Of a DNA stretch of 64,000 nucleotides, positions 8,094-15,705 are shown in pieces. The translations under genes and the position numbers were made by a program. This DNA comes from CAZNPW01 sp964575185 (GTDB lineage: Bacteria; Pseudomonadota; Alphaproteobacteria; Rhodobacterales; Rhodobacteraceae), in NCBI GenBank assembly GCA_964575185.1, contig CAZNPW010000008.1, positions 10,068-74,067 on the forward strand. Reading direction: 5' to 3'. The notes beneath the pieces are model-generated. The model was not told the origin of the DNA, made no database searches, and saw only the letters and a list, made by a program, of their open reading frames with translations. Position 1 is the stretch's first letter; every line of letters begins with the position of its first letter.

Positions 8094-9121
8094 GCCGGCT
8101 CGACCTCCACGACCTGACCCACGCCCGGCCGGGCCACCCCGCCACGCCGGACGGCATCTCACTGGCCGTTCCGGCAGGGACGCTGACCGCGCTCCTCGGC
8201 CCCTCGGGCTGCGGCAAGACCACCACGCTGCGGCTGATCGCCGGGCTCCTCGCGCCGACCTCCGGCGACATCCGCATCGACGGCCGCTCGATCCTGCCCT
8301 TGCCGCCCGAACGCCGCGGCACCGTGCTCGCCTTCCAGGCCGGGGTGCTGTTCCCCCACATGACCGTCGCCGACAACGTGGGCTTCGCGCTCAGGATGCG
8401 CGGCCTGCCCGCGCGCGAGATCGCGCGGCGCGCCGAAGCGATGCTCGCCCGCGTCGACCTCGCGGGCAGCGGCCCGCGCCTGCCCGCGCAGCTCTCGGGC
8501 GGCCAGCAGCAGCGCGTCGCGCTCGCCCGGGCGCTGCTGGCCGACCCCCGCGTGCTCCTGCTCGACGAGCCGCTGTCGAACCTCGACCCCACCCTGCGCG
8601 ACGACATGCGCGCGCTGATCCGCGCGATGCAGGCCGACCTCGGCACCACCACGCTGATGGTCACCCACGACCGCGACGACGCGCTCGCGCTCGCCGCCCG
8701 CACCGCGCTGATGCTCGGCGGGCGCATCGCGCAGGAGGGCAGCCCGCAGGACCTGTTCCTGCGCCCCGCGACCCGCGCGGTCGCGGCCTTCTTCGGCGGG
8801 CGCAACTTCATCGCAGGGCAGGTCGCGGGCGGCGTCCTCGCCACCCCCCTCGGCCCCCTGGCACTGCCGCCCGGCGTCCCCGACGGCCCCGCCACCGTGA
8901 CGATCCGGCCCGAGGCGCTGTCGCTCCTCCCCGGCCCCAACCCCGTCACCGCGCGCCTGACCGACCGCAGCTTCCGCGGCCCGCTCACGCATCTGACGCT
9001 CGCCGCCGCGGGCCTCGACCTTTACGCCGCGGTGCCCGAAGGTGCCGCCGCCGCGCTGACCCCGGGGGCCGAGGTCACGCTCTCCCTCCCGCCCCGGGCG
9101 CTGTGGCTGCTGCCCGGCTAG
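8090..9121 (+). CDS. ABC transporter ATP-binding protein, YnjD-like
   Basis: The ATPase that powers the preceding importer, 343 aa. All nucleotide-binding motifs are present in order: Walker A GPSGCGKTT (about 37-45), Q-loop AFQAG, signature LSGGQQQR (about 134-141), Walker B VLLLDEP and the H-loop THD. After about residue 235 comes a C-terminal regulatory domain of the TOBE type (RPEALSLLPG). This makes it longer than E. coli YnjD and closer to iron/sulfate/polyamine-type ATPases. Its last codons overlap convergently with the SDR gene on the other strand by 4 bp. Confidence 0.92.
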   Translation: MSRLDLHDLTHARPGHPATPDGISLAVPAGTLTALLGPSGCGKTTTLRLIAGLLAPTSGDIRIDGRSILPLPPERRGTVLAFQAGVLFPHMTVADNVGFALRMRGLPAREIARRAEAMLARVDLAGSGPRLPAQLSGGQQQRVALARALLADPRVLLLDEPLSNLDPTLRDDMRALIRAMQADLGTTTLMVTHDRDDALALAARTALMLGGRIAQEGSPQDLFLRPATRAVAAFFGGRNFIAGQVAGGVLATPLGPLALPPGVPDGPATVTIRPEALSLLPGPNPVTARLTDRSFRGPLTHLTLAAAGLDLYAAVPEGAAAALTPGAEVTLSLPPRALWLLPG

Positions 9122-9858
9122 CCGCGCCCGACGAAGGGCATCTTCGTCGCCATCACCGTCATCGCCAGCACGTTGGCCGACAAGGGCAGCCCCGCCATGT
9201 GCAGCACCGCCCGCGCGACCTCGGCCACATCCATCACCGGCTCGGGGCGGATGCCGCCGTCGGCCTGCGGCACACCCTGCGTCATCGGCGCGGCCATCCC
9301 GGTCAGCGCATTGCCGATGTCGATCTGCCCGCAGGCGATGTCGAACGGCCGCCCGTCCAGCGCGATCGTCTTCGTCAGGCCCGAAACCCCGTGCTTGCTC
9401 GCCGTATAGGGCGCCGACCCCGGGCGCGGCGCCTGCGCGCTGATCGAGCCGTTGTTGATGATCCGCCCGCCCTGCGGCACCTGCGCCCGCATCTGCCGGA
9501 AGGCCGCCCGCGCGCACAGGAACGCGCCGGTCAGGTTCACCTCCACCACCTGCCGCCAGACCTCCACCGGCGTCTCATCGATCGTGCGCGACGGCGAGAA
9601 GAGCCCCGCATTGTTGAACAGCACGTCCACCCGCCCGAACCGCGCGACCACCGCGGCAAAGGCCGCATCCACCGCCGCCTCATCGGTCACGTCGCACGCC
9701 ACGCACAGCGCCTGCGGATGCCCCTCCGCCGCCGCCTCGAGCGCCTGCGCCCGCCGCCCGAGCAGCGCAACCCCGTCCCCCTGCGCCAGGAACGCCCTCG
9801 CCACCGCCCGCCCGATCCCGGACCCCGCGCCGGTGACGATCACGACCTTCCCGCTCAC
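9118..9858 (-). CDS. Short-chain dehydrogenase/reductase (SDR)
   Basis: A 246-aa classical SDR, an NAD(P)-dependent oxidoreductase of unknown substrate. The cofactor motif TGAGSGIG (9-16), the NNAG motif and the catalytic YTASK are all present. The start is GTG at 9858, which overlaps the stop of the PIN-domain toxin as GTGA. The SDR therefore appears translationally coupled to a toxin-antitoxin pair, which is unusual. Its end overlaps the convergent ABC ATPase by 4 bp. Confidence 0.9.
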   Translation of the reverse strand: MSGKVVIVTGAGSGIGRAVARAFLAQGDGVALLGRRAQALEAAAEGHPQALCVACDVTDEAAVDAAFAAVVARFGRVDVLFNNAGLFSPSRTIDETPVEVWRQVVEVNLTGAFLCARAAFRQMRAQVPQGGRIINNGSISAQAPRPGSAPYTASKHGVSGLTKTIALDGRPFDIACGQIDIGNALTGMAAPMTQGVPQADGGIRPEPVMDVAEVARAVLHMAGLPLSANVLAMTVMATKMPFVGRG

Positions 9859-10232
9859 GGGGCTACCACCCGCGGTGCCCCCTGCGCGATGAAGGCGCGG
9901 TCGAAGGTCACGACATCGGCGCAGCCCGCCGCCCGCACCAGATGCAGCGCATCGGCCAGATCCATGCCCGCATCGGCCAGCCGCAGCGCCTCTTCGACCC
10001 TCGCCGCATCCTCGACCGTCACGGTCGGCTCGCCGCCGAAGGCGCGCAGGGCCATCGCCACCTCGCCCGCGCCGAACCCGTAGGCCGCCCGCAGGACCCA
10101 GGCCGTCTCCAGCACGACCGTGACGGGCACGAACACCGCATGACCCGCGACCAGCGCGCGCGCCTGCGGCGACTGCACCGGATCGTCCCCGGTCAGGTAG
10201 CGGACGACGATGTTCGTATCAATCGCGCGCAC
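9855..10232 (-). CDS. PIN-domain ribonuclease toxin (VapC-like)
   Basis: A 125-aa PIN-domain protein, the toxin half of an addiction pair, predicted to cleave RNA with a metal-binding acidic cluster. The expected acidic residues are visible in order: Asp in AIDTNIVVRYL near the N-terminus, Glu in VLETAWVL, Asp in DLADALHL, and Asp in VVTFDRAF. The start is GTG at 10232, supported because PIN similarity begins with RAIDTNIV and because it overlaps the antitoxin end by 14 bp. The upstream partner encodes an AbrB-type antitoxin and the downstream gene is an SDR. Confidence 0.88.
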   Translation of the reverse strand: MRAIDTNIVVRYLTGDDPVQSPQARALVAGHAVFVPVTVVLETAWVLRAAYGFGAGEVAMALRAFGGEPTVTVEDAARVEEALRLADAGMDLADALHLVRAAGCADVVTFDRAFIAQGAPRVVAP

Positions 10233-10482
10233 GCCGCCGGGCCTCCGCCAGGACCGCCGCGTCCATCGCATCCAGCGGCAGCGGAGGTCCTCCGCGCCGC
10301 AGCACGCCATAGGCCGCTCCCGGTGCGCCCTTCGCAAAGGCCGGCGCGGGCTTCAGCAGCACCCCCTCGGCCGTCTCCTCCACCACCAACCGCACCCCGG
10401 CCCCCCAGCCGCGCCGGTCGCGGATGGACTTGGGCAGGATGACCTGCCCCTTGGTGGACATCCGCGTGGTCGCATCGGTCAT
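10219..10482 (-). CDS. AbrB/SpoVT-family antitoxin (VapB/MazE-like)
   Basis: An 87-aa protein with the swapped-hairpin AbrB DNA-binding motif near its N-terminus (MSTKGQVILPKSIRDRRGW). It should neutralise the PIN toxin encoded immediately downstream and autoregulate the pair. The ATG at 10482 is used here; the ATG seven codons later (10461) is an alternative because the fold begins there. The sequence just upstream on this strand contains two copies of TCTTAC 11 bp apart (about 10494-10511), candidate operator half-sites. The C-terminal half is Ala/Arg-rich and presumably binds the toxin. Confidence 0.85.
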   Translation of the reverse strand: MTDATTRMSTKGQVILPKSIRDRRGWGAGVRLVVEETAEGVLLKPAPAFAKGAPGAAYGVLRRGGPPLPLDAMDAAVLAEARRRARD

Positions 10483-10542
10483 GCAGGGCCTGAAGTAAGA
10501 CACAGGTAAGATAGCGCGGGACACCCTACCCCGCAAGCCATC

Positions 10543-11640
10543 CTATCCCCCGAACAGAAAGTGCATCACGTCCCCGTCCTGCACCACATACCCCTTGCCC
10601 TCGACGCGGAACCTGCCCGCCTCCTTGGCCCCCGCCTCGCCCTTGCCCGCCACATAATCCGCATAGCCCACCGTCTCGGCCCGGATGAACCCGCGCTCGA
10701 AGTCGCCGTGGATCACCCCCGCCGCCTGCGGGGCGAGCGTCCCCTTCGGGATCGTCCAGGCCCGCGTCTCCTTGGGGCCGGCGGTGAAGTAGGTCTGCAG
10801 CCCCAGCAGGTCGTAGCCCGCCCGGATCAGCCGGTCCAACCCCGCCTCGGCCAGCCCCATCTCCGCCAGGAACAGCGCCGCCTCCGCCTCGGGCAGCTGC
10901 GCCAGCTCCTCCTCGATCCGCGCGCTGATGACGACGACCCCGGCCCCCTGCGCGGCGGCCATCGCGGCCACCCGTCCGGTCCATGCGTTGCCCGTCGCGG
11001 CCTCGGCCTCGGCCACGTTGCAGACATAAAGGACCGGTTTCGCGGTCAGAAGCTGCAACAGCCCCCAGGCCCGCCGGTCGTCCGCGGCCACCGCCACCGT
11101 CCGCGCCGACCGCCCGGCCTCGAGCGCCGCCTGCGCCGCGGCGAGCAAGCGGTCCTGGTCCGCCGCCTCCTTGTCCCCGCCCTTCAGCTTCCGCGCCAGG
11201 TTCGCCCGCCGCCGCTCGACCGATTCCAGATCCGCCAGCATCAGCTCGGTCTCGATCGTCTCGGCATCGGCGATGGGGTCGATCCGCCCCTCGACATGCG
11301 TGATGTCGCGGTCCTCGAAGCAGCGCAGCACATGCGCCACCGCATCGCATTCGCGGATGTTGGCGAGGAACTGGTTCCCCAGCCCCTCCCCCTTGCTCGC
11401 CCCCCGCACCAGCCCCGCGATGTCCACGAAGGTCATCCGCGCCGGGATGACCTGCCTCGACCCCGCGATCCCCGCCAGCACCGCCAGCCGCGCATCGGGC
11501 ACCGCGACCTCGCCCACGTTCGGCTCGATCGTGCAGAAGGGAAAGTTCGCCGCCTGCGCCGCCGCCGTCCGCGTCAGCGCGTTGAAGAGCGTGGACTTCC
11601 CCACGTTCGGCAGCCCCACGATCCCGATCTTCAGCGCCAT
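10543..11640 (-). CDS. ychF: Redox-regulated ATPase YchF (OLA1 family GTPase-like)
   Basis: A universally conserved P-loop protein of 365 aa that binds ribosomes and hydrolyses ATP in preference to GTP. The G1 motif GLPNVGKST (8-16), the DIAGLV G3 region and a C-terminal TGS domain ending GKGYVVQDGDVMHFLFGG are all present, and the length is typical. It is monocistronic here: the AbrB pair lies 60 bp downstream and an SDR is divergent 92 bp upstream. It is a housekeeping gene linked to translation and stress response. Confidence 0.97.
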   Translation of the reverse strand: MALKIGIVGLPNVGKSTLFNALTRTAAAQAANFPFCTIEPNVGEVAVPDARLAVLAGIAGSRQVIPARMTFVDIAGLVRGASKGEGLGNQFLANIRECDAVAHVLRCFEDRDITHVEGRIDPIADAETIETELMLADLESVERRRANLARKLKGGDKEAADQDRLLAAAQAALEAGRSARTVAVAADDRRAWGLLQLLTAKPVLYVCNVAEAEAATGNAWTGRVAAMAAAQGAGVVVISARIEEELAQLPEAEAALFLAEMGLAEAGLDRLIRAGYDLLGLQTYFTAGPKETRAWTIPKGTLAPQAAGVIHGDFERGFIRAETVGYADYVAGKGEAGAKEAGRFRVEGKGYVVQDGDVMHFLFGG

Positions 11641-11732
11641 CGCCGCCCGCCCCCGCTGTCCCGCGCCGTCCCTTACGGGCGCGCACCCGCAGGATCAAGG
11701 GAACAACCGCCCGCCCCGCCCGTTGCCGGTGC

Positions 11733-12473
11733 ATGGAAACCCCCGACCTCAAGGTCCTCGTCACCGGCGGCACCGGCGGCATCGGCAGCGCGACCGCCCG
11801 GCTCCTCGCCGCCGGCGGGGCCAGCGTCGCCATCGCCGACCTCGACCTGCACCGCGGCCAGCAGCTCGCGCACGAGATCGGCCCGGCGGTGACCGCGCTC
11901 GCGCTCGACGTGACCGACGCCGCCGCCTGGGACCAGACGGTCGCGCAGGCCGAAGAAGAGCTCGGCGGGCTCAACGCGCTCTTCAACAACGCAGGGATCG
12001 CGACCTACGGCACCACCGCCGACTGCGCCCCCGACGCCTTCCGCCGCACCATCGACGTGAACCTGACGGGAGTCTTCCTCGGCATGCGCGCCGTGACCCC
12101 CGCGCTGCGCCGGGCGGGGGGCGGGGTGATCGTCAACACCTCCTCCACCGCCGGGATGCTGGGCTACCCCAACCTCATCGCCTACGTCGCCTCCAAATGG
12201 GCCGTCCGCGGCATGACCAAGGCCGCGGCGCTCGACCTCGGCCCCGACGGCATCCGCGTCGTCTCGGTCCACCCCGGCCCGGTCCGCACGCCCATGACCG
12301 AAGGCCTCTCCGACAGCGCCGTGGCAGGCCTGCCCCTCCCCCGCCTCGGCCAGCCGGAGGAGGTCGCCCGCCTCGTCCGCTTCCTGATGACCGAGGCCAC
12401 CTGGTCCACCGGGTCCGAGTTCCTGATCGACGGCGGCGAAAGCATCGGCAAGCCGGTTGCCAAGCCCGGCTAG
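11733..12473 (+). CDS. Short-chain dehydrogenase/reductase (SDR)
   Basis: A 246-aa classical SDR with the dinucleotide-binding motif TGGTGGIG (about 11-18), NNAG, and the catalytic YVASK. The C-terminal FLIDGGESIG matches the usual end of the family (xxxDGG). The substrate is unknown. It lies 37 bp ahead of trpA on the same strand and could be co-transcribed, although nothing in the sequence links it to tryptophan synthesis. It is not a close duplicate of the SDR at 9118-9858. Confidence 0.9.
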   Translation: METPDLKVLVTGGTGGIGSATARLLAAGGASVAIADLDLHRGQQLAHEIGPAVTALALDVTDAAAWDQTVAQAEEELGGLNALFNNAGIATYGTTADCAPDAFRRTIDVNLTGVFLGMRAVTPALRRAGGGVIVNTSSTAGMLGYPNLIAYVASKWAVRGMTKAAALDLGPDGIRVVSVHPGPVRTPMTEGLSDSAVAGLPLPRLGQPEEVARLVRFLMTEATWSTGSEFLIDGGESIGKPVAKPG

Positions 12474-12510
12474 GCCGTGGCACACGGGCGGCCAGCAACC
12501 GCAGGCCACG

Positions 12511-13302
12511 ATGACCCGGATCGACGCCACCTTCGCCCGCCTCCGCGCGCAGCAGCGCAAGGCCTTCGTCGCCTACATCATGGCGGGCGACCCCGATACG
12601 GCCACCTCGCTCGCCATCATGCAGGCGCTGCCCGCCGCCGGGGTCGACATCATCGAACTGGGGCTTCCCTTCACCGACCCCATGGCCGACGGCCCGACGA
12701 TCCAGCGCGCGGGCCAGCGGGCGCTCGACGCGGGCCAGACGCTCGACGCGACGCTGCAGATGGTCCGCGACTTCCGGGCCACCGACACGACCACGCCCGT
12801 CGTCCTGATGGGCTACTACAACCCGATCCATTCCCGCGGCGTCGACCGCTTCCTCGCCGACGCCCGCGCCGCCGGGATCGACGGCCTGATCGTCGTCGAC
12901 CTGCCCCCCGAGGAAGACGCCGAGCTCTGCATCCCCGCGCAGGCCGCGGGCCTCAACTTCATCCGCCTCGCCACCCCCACGACCGACGACCGCCGCCTGC
13001 CGGCCGTGCTGCGGAACACCAGCGGTTTCGTCTACTACGTCTCGATCACCGGCATCACCGGTGCCGCCGCCGCCCGGGCCGCCGATGTCGCCCCCGAGGT
13101 CGCGCGGATCAAGGCCGCGACCGACCTGCCCGTGATCGTGGGCTTCGGCATCTCCACCCCCGAGGCCGCCCGCGCCATCGCGGACGTGGCCGACGGAGCC
13201 GTCGTCGGCTCGGCCATCGTCGCGCTGATCGGCGAGGGCAAGTCGCCGGGCGAGGTCGCGGCCTTCGTCGCCACCCTCGCCGAGGGCGCCCACGCCGCCT
13301 GA
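12511..13302 (+). CDS. trpA: Tryptophan synthase alpha subunit
   Basis: Cleaves indole-3-glycerol phosphate to indole and glyceraldehyde 3-phosphate, passing indole to the beta subunit. At 263 aa the length is normal. The catalytic glutamate and aspartate are in IIELGLPFTDPMADG (about residues 48-62), with the phosphate-binding region at VGFGIS near 210 and GAVVGSA. The ATG at 12511 is chosen because similarity begins at MTRIDATFARL; the longer frame upstream adds unrelated residues. trpB is not in the window, so the trp genes are split in this genome. Confidence 0.97.
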   Translation: MTRIDATFARLRAQQRKAFVAYIMAGDPDTATSLAIMQALPAAGVDIIELGLPFTDPMADGPTIQRAGQRALDAGQTLDATLQMVRDFRATDTTTPVVLMGYYNPIHSRGVDRFLADARAAGIDGLIVVDLPPEEDAELCIPAQAAGLNFIRLATPTTDDRRLPAVLRNTSGFVYYVSITGITGAAAARAADVAPEVARIKAATDLPVIVGFGISTPEAARAIADVADGAVVGSAIVALIGEGKSPGEVAAFVATLAEGAHAA

Positions 13303-13345
13303 AGCGGCGGGCGGGCGGCACCGGCGAGCTGCCGGCCCGTCGGGG

Positions 13346-13798
13346 TCAGGCGCGGTCGCGCGCCTCGTCCATCTCGGCGCGGATGATCGACAGGTGGAAG
13401 GTCAGGTCGCCCAGGTCCGACAGCGGAAAGCACTTGGCGATCCGGCGCACCTGCGGCCGCAGCCGGTCGATCGCGTCGTCGCGGAAGGCCCGGCCGGCGT
13501 CGGTGATCGTCACCACCTTGGACCGGCCGTCCTTCGGGTTGACGACCGTCGCCACATAGCCCGCGGCCTCCAGCACCGACAGGCTGTGCGTCATCGACGT
13601 CTTCGGCACCTGGAACGCGCGCGCCAGCGCCTGCGGCGTCTGGTGGTCCTTGACCCGCACCAGATGGTTCAGCACGGTGAACTGCGACACGGTGAACCCG
13701 TCGGGCAGCACCGCCTCGAACATCGCGCGGCTCAGCTGCGCGATGATCCCGACCTCGGTGAAGAAGGCGAACCATTTCGGGGTCGGATCGTCAGCCAT
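13346..13798 (-). CDS. MarR-family transcriptional regulator
   Basis: A 150-aa winged-helix regulator of the MarR family. The DNA-binding region spans about residues 35-100, with the recognition helix around VPKTSMTHSLSVLEAAGY and the wing at NPKDGRSKVVTITDAG. Its ATG lies inside the end of the decayed nitroreductase frame (8-bp overlap), so it was the second gene of that operon. The obvious target is the four-unit palindromic array at 14384-14459 upstream of the operon, which would give autoregulation. The ligand is unknown. It ends 43 bp from trpA, convergently. Confidence 0.9.
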   Translation of the reverse strand: MADDPTPKWFAFFTEVGIIAQLSRAMFEAVLPDGFTVSQFTVLNHLVRVKDHQTPQALARAFQVPKTSMTHSLSVLEAAGYVATVVNPKDGRSKVVTITDAGRAFRDDAIDRLRPQVRRIAKCFPLSDLGDLTFHLSIIRAEMDEARDRA

Positions 13799-14364
13799 GC
13801 CTCAGGCGGGTCTCCAGCGGCCAGCGCGAGCTCGGGCCCGTGGCCGGGCCATAGCCGATGCGTGCCAGCATCTGAACCGTCCCGCCCGCCGCCGCAAGCC
13901 TTCCGTGCACCTGCGCGTAAAGCCCCGCCATCTCGGGATATTCCTGCAACGCCTGGCTCAGCGGAACCCCAGGCCCAGCGCCGTGCAGGCGAGGTTCACC
14001 CGCAGCCAGTCCGCCCCGGCGGCGAGCTGGTCGCCCCGCGTGTTGCCGGGGCTCACCAGCCACAGATGCCCCATCGCCGTGTCGGTATTGGCAAAGACCG
14101 CCGCCAGCCCCTGCCGGAAGGCGCTGCTCGTGGGGTCCGCCGCGCTGGCGCGGGTGAACAGGCCGAACAGCCGCAGCCCCTCGAACACCGGCCCGGTGAA
14201 GTCGATGCCGTCGAACGGCGCCTTCAGGCTGCGCCGGGCGGGAACCTGCGCGAACAGCGGGTCGGCCGCAGGCGGGGCCGGGGCGAACACCACCCACCCC
14301 TGGCGGTGGCGGCGAGCACGATGCCTCCGGTGGCGAGGGCGATGACGTTGCGGCGAGAGGTCAT
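13791..14364 (-). pseudogene. Decayed Acg-type nitroreductase (deletions plus frameshifts)
   Basis: Remains of a twin-arginine-signal FMN nitroreductase. Three reading frames are needed. The first gives MTSRRNVIALATGG.. (start 14364, Tat-like signal). The second gives DPLFAQVPARRSLKAPFD joined directly to GIDFTGPVFEGLRLFGLFTR and on to MGHLWLVSPGN and ACTALGLGF. The third gives VPLSQALQEYPEMAGLY and GYGPATGPSSRWPLETR. Intact relatives are about 330-370 aa; here the blocks amount to about 190 codons, so two internal segments appear deleted (after the signal and between KAPFD and GIDF). The downstream MarR gene and upstream operators are still intact. Confidence 0.8.
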
Positions 14365-14383
14365 GGCGCGTTCCTGCAAAACC

Positions 14384-14459
14384 GGTCCGATATCGCACCA
14401 GTTAGTGCGATTTCGCACTAGATAGTTCGATATCGCACTAGTCAGTTCGATATCGAACC
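14384..14459. promoter_or_regulatory. Array of four palindromic operators with exact 20-bp spacing
   Basis: Four palindromes built on CGATATCG (second unit CGATTTCG) lie at 14388-14395, 14408-14415, 14428-14435 and 14448-14455, so their centres are exactly 20 bp apart. The fullest arms read AGTTCGATATCGAACC or AGTGCGATTTCGCACT, and the spacers (CTAG, CAGT-type) are also partly symmetrical. The array is AT-rich relative to its surroundings. It sits between the nitroreductase-MarR operon (minus) and lldD (plus) and is the natural binding site for the MarR protein at 13346-13798. It could also repress lldD. Confidence 0.85.
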
Positions 14460-14535
14460 AGTTTCAAGCCCCTGTTGCAGCCCCCTTTCGCGATGCCTAA
14501 AGTGGCCTGACCACTGGCGCGAGCGACCCCCTGAA

Positions 14536-15705
14536 ATGCCCCCCGTCATCACCTGCATCGACGACCTGAAACGCCTGCACCGCGCCCGCGTGCCGCGCAT
14601 GTTCTGGGACTACTGCGAAAGCGGCAGCTATACCGAGCAGACGTTCCGTGACAATTCTGCCGACTTTTCCGCGCTGCGGCTGCGCCAGAGGGTCGCGCGC
14701 GACCTGTCGGGCCGGGTCCTGTCCAGCACGATGGCGGGCGAGACCGTCGCGATCCCCGTGGCGCTCGCCCCCGTCGGCTCCACGGGAATGCAGCGCGCCG
14801 ACGGCGAGATCCTCGCCGCCCGCGCCGCGGCGGCCTTCGGCGTGCCCTACACGCTGTCCACGATGTCGATCTGCTCGATCGAGGACGTCGCGGCCGCCTC
14901 GACCAAGCCCTTCTGGTTCCAGCTTTATGTCATGCGCGACGAGGATTTCGTCGACGCGATCATCGAACGCGCGCGGGCCGCGAAGTGTTCGGCGCTGGTG
15001 CTGACGCTCGACCTCCAGATCCTCGGCCAGCGGCACAAGGACCTGAAGAACGGCCTGTCCTCGCCGCCGAAGCTGACGGTGCCGAACCTGATCAACATGG
15101 CGCTGCACCCCGGCTGGGCCATGGGCATGATGGGCACACCCCGTCGGCAATTCCGCAACATCGTGGGCCACGTCAAGAACGTGAAGAAGCTGTCTGACCT
15201 GACCGCCTGGGCGAACGAACAGTTCGACCCCAAGCTCGACTGGACCAAGGTCACCCGCATCCGCGACCGCTGGGGCGGCAGGTTCATCCTGAAAGGCATC
15301 CTCGACCCCGACGACGCGCGGCTGGCCGCCGACGCGGGGGCCGACGCGATTATCGTTTCGAATCATGGCGGTAGGCAACTCGACGGGGCCATGTCCTCGA
15401 TCCGCATGCTGCCCTCGATCCTCCGCGCCGTGGGCGACCGCACCGAAGTCTGGCTCGACGGCGGCATCCGCTCCGGGCAGGACGTGCTGAAGGCGCTGGC
15501 CTTGGGCGCGCGGGGGACGATGATCGGGCGGGCCTATATCCACGGGCTCGGGGCCATGGGGCAGGCGGGGGTGACGCGGGCGCTGGAGGTCATCGCGCGC
15601 GAGCTCGACATCACCATGGCGCTGTGCGGCGAGCGCGACGTGAAGGACCTCGGCCGGCACAACCTGCTGATCCCGGAGGATTTCGAGGGCCGCTTCGTTG
15701 CCTGA
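14536..15705 (+). CDS. lldD: FMN-dependent L-lactate dehydrogenase / alpha-hydroxy-acid dehydrogenase
   Basis: Oxidises L-lactate (or a similar 2-hydroxy acid) to the 2-oxo acid with electrons going to the respiratory chain. The 389-aa protein has the family TIM barrel with LTLDLQILGQRHKD, the catalytic SNHGGRQLDGA (histidine near residue 278), and DGGIRSGQDVLKALALGAR for FMN phosphate binding. It begins 77 bp from the palindrome array and may be affected by the MarR regulator. Its stop lies inside the start region of the downstream epimerase. Substrate choice within the family cannot be fixed by sequence alone. Confidence 0.93.
   Translation: MPPVITCIDDLKRLHRARVPRMFWDYCESGSYTEQTFRDNSADFSALRLRQRVARDLSGRVLSSTMAGETVAIPVALAPVGSTGMQRADGEILAARAAAAFGVPYTLSTMSICSIEDVAAASTKPFWFQLYVMRDEDFVDAIIERARAAKCSALVLTLDLQILGQRHKDLKNGLSSPPKLTVPNLINMALHPGWAMGMMGTPRRQFRNIVGHVKNVKKLSDLTAWANEQFDPKLDWTKVTRIRDRWGGRFILKGILDPDDARLAADAGADAIIVSNHGGRQLDGAMSSIRMLPSILRAVGDRTEVWLDGGIRSGQDVLKALALGARGTMIGRAYIHGLGAMGQAGVTRALEVIARELDITMALCGERDVKDLGRHNLLIPEDFEGRFVA

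Noticed and set aside
13791..14364. Programmed frameshifting to explain the three-frame nitroreductase
   Set aside because: Whole conserved segments are missing in addition to the frame changes, and no slippery heptamer or stimulatory structure is evident at the junctions.
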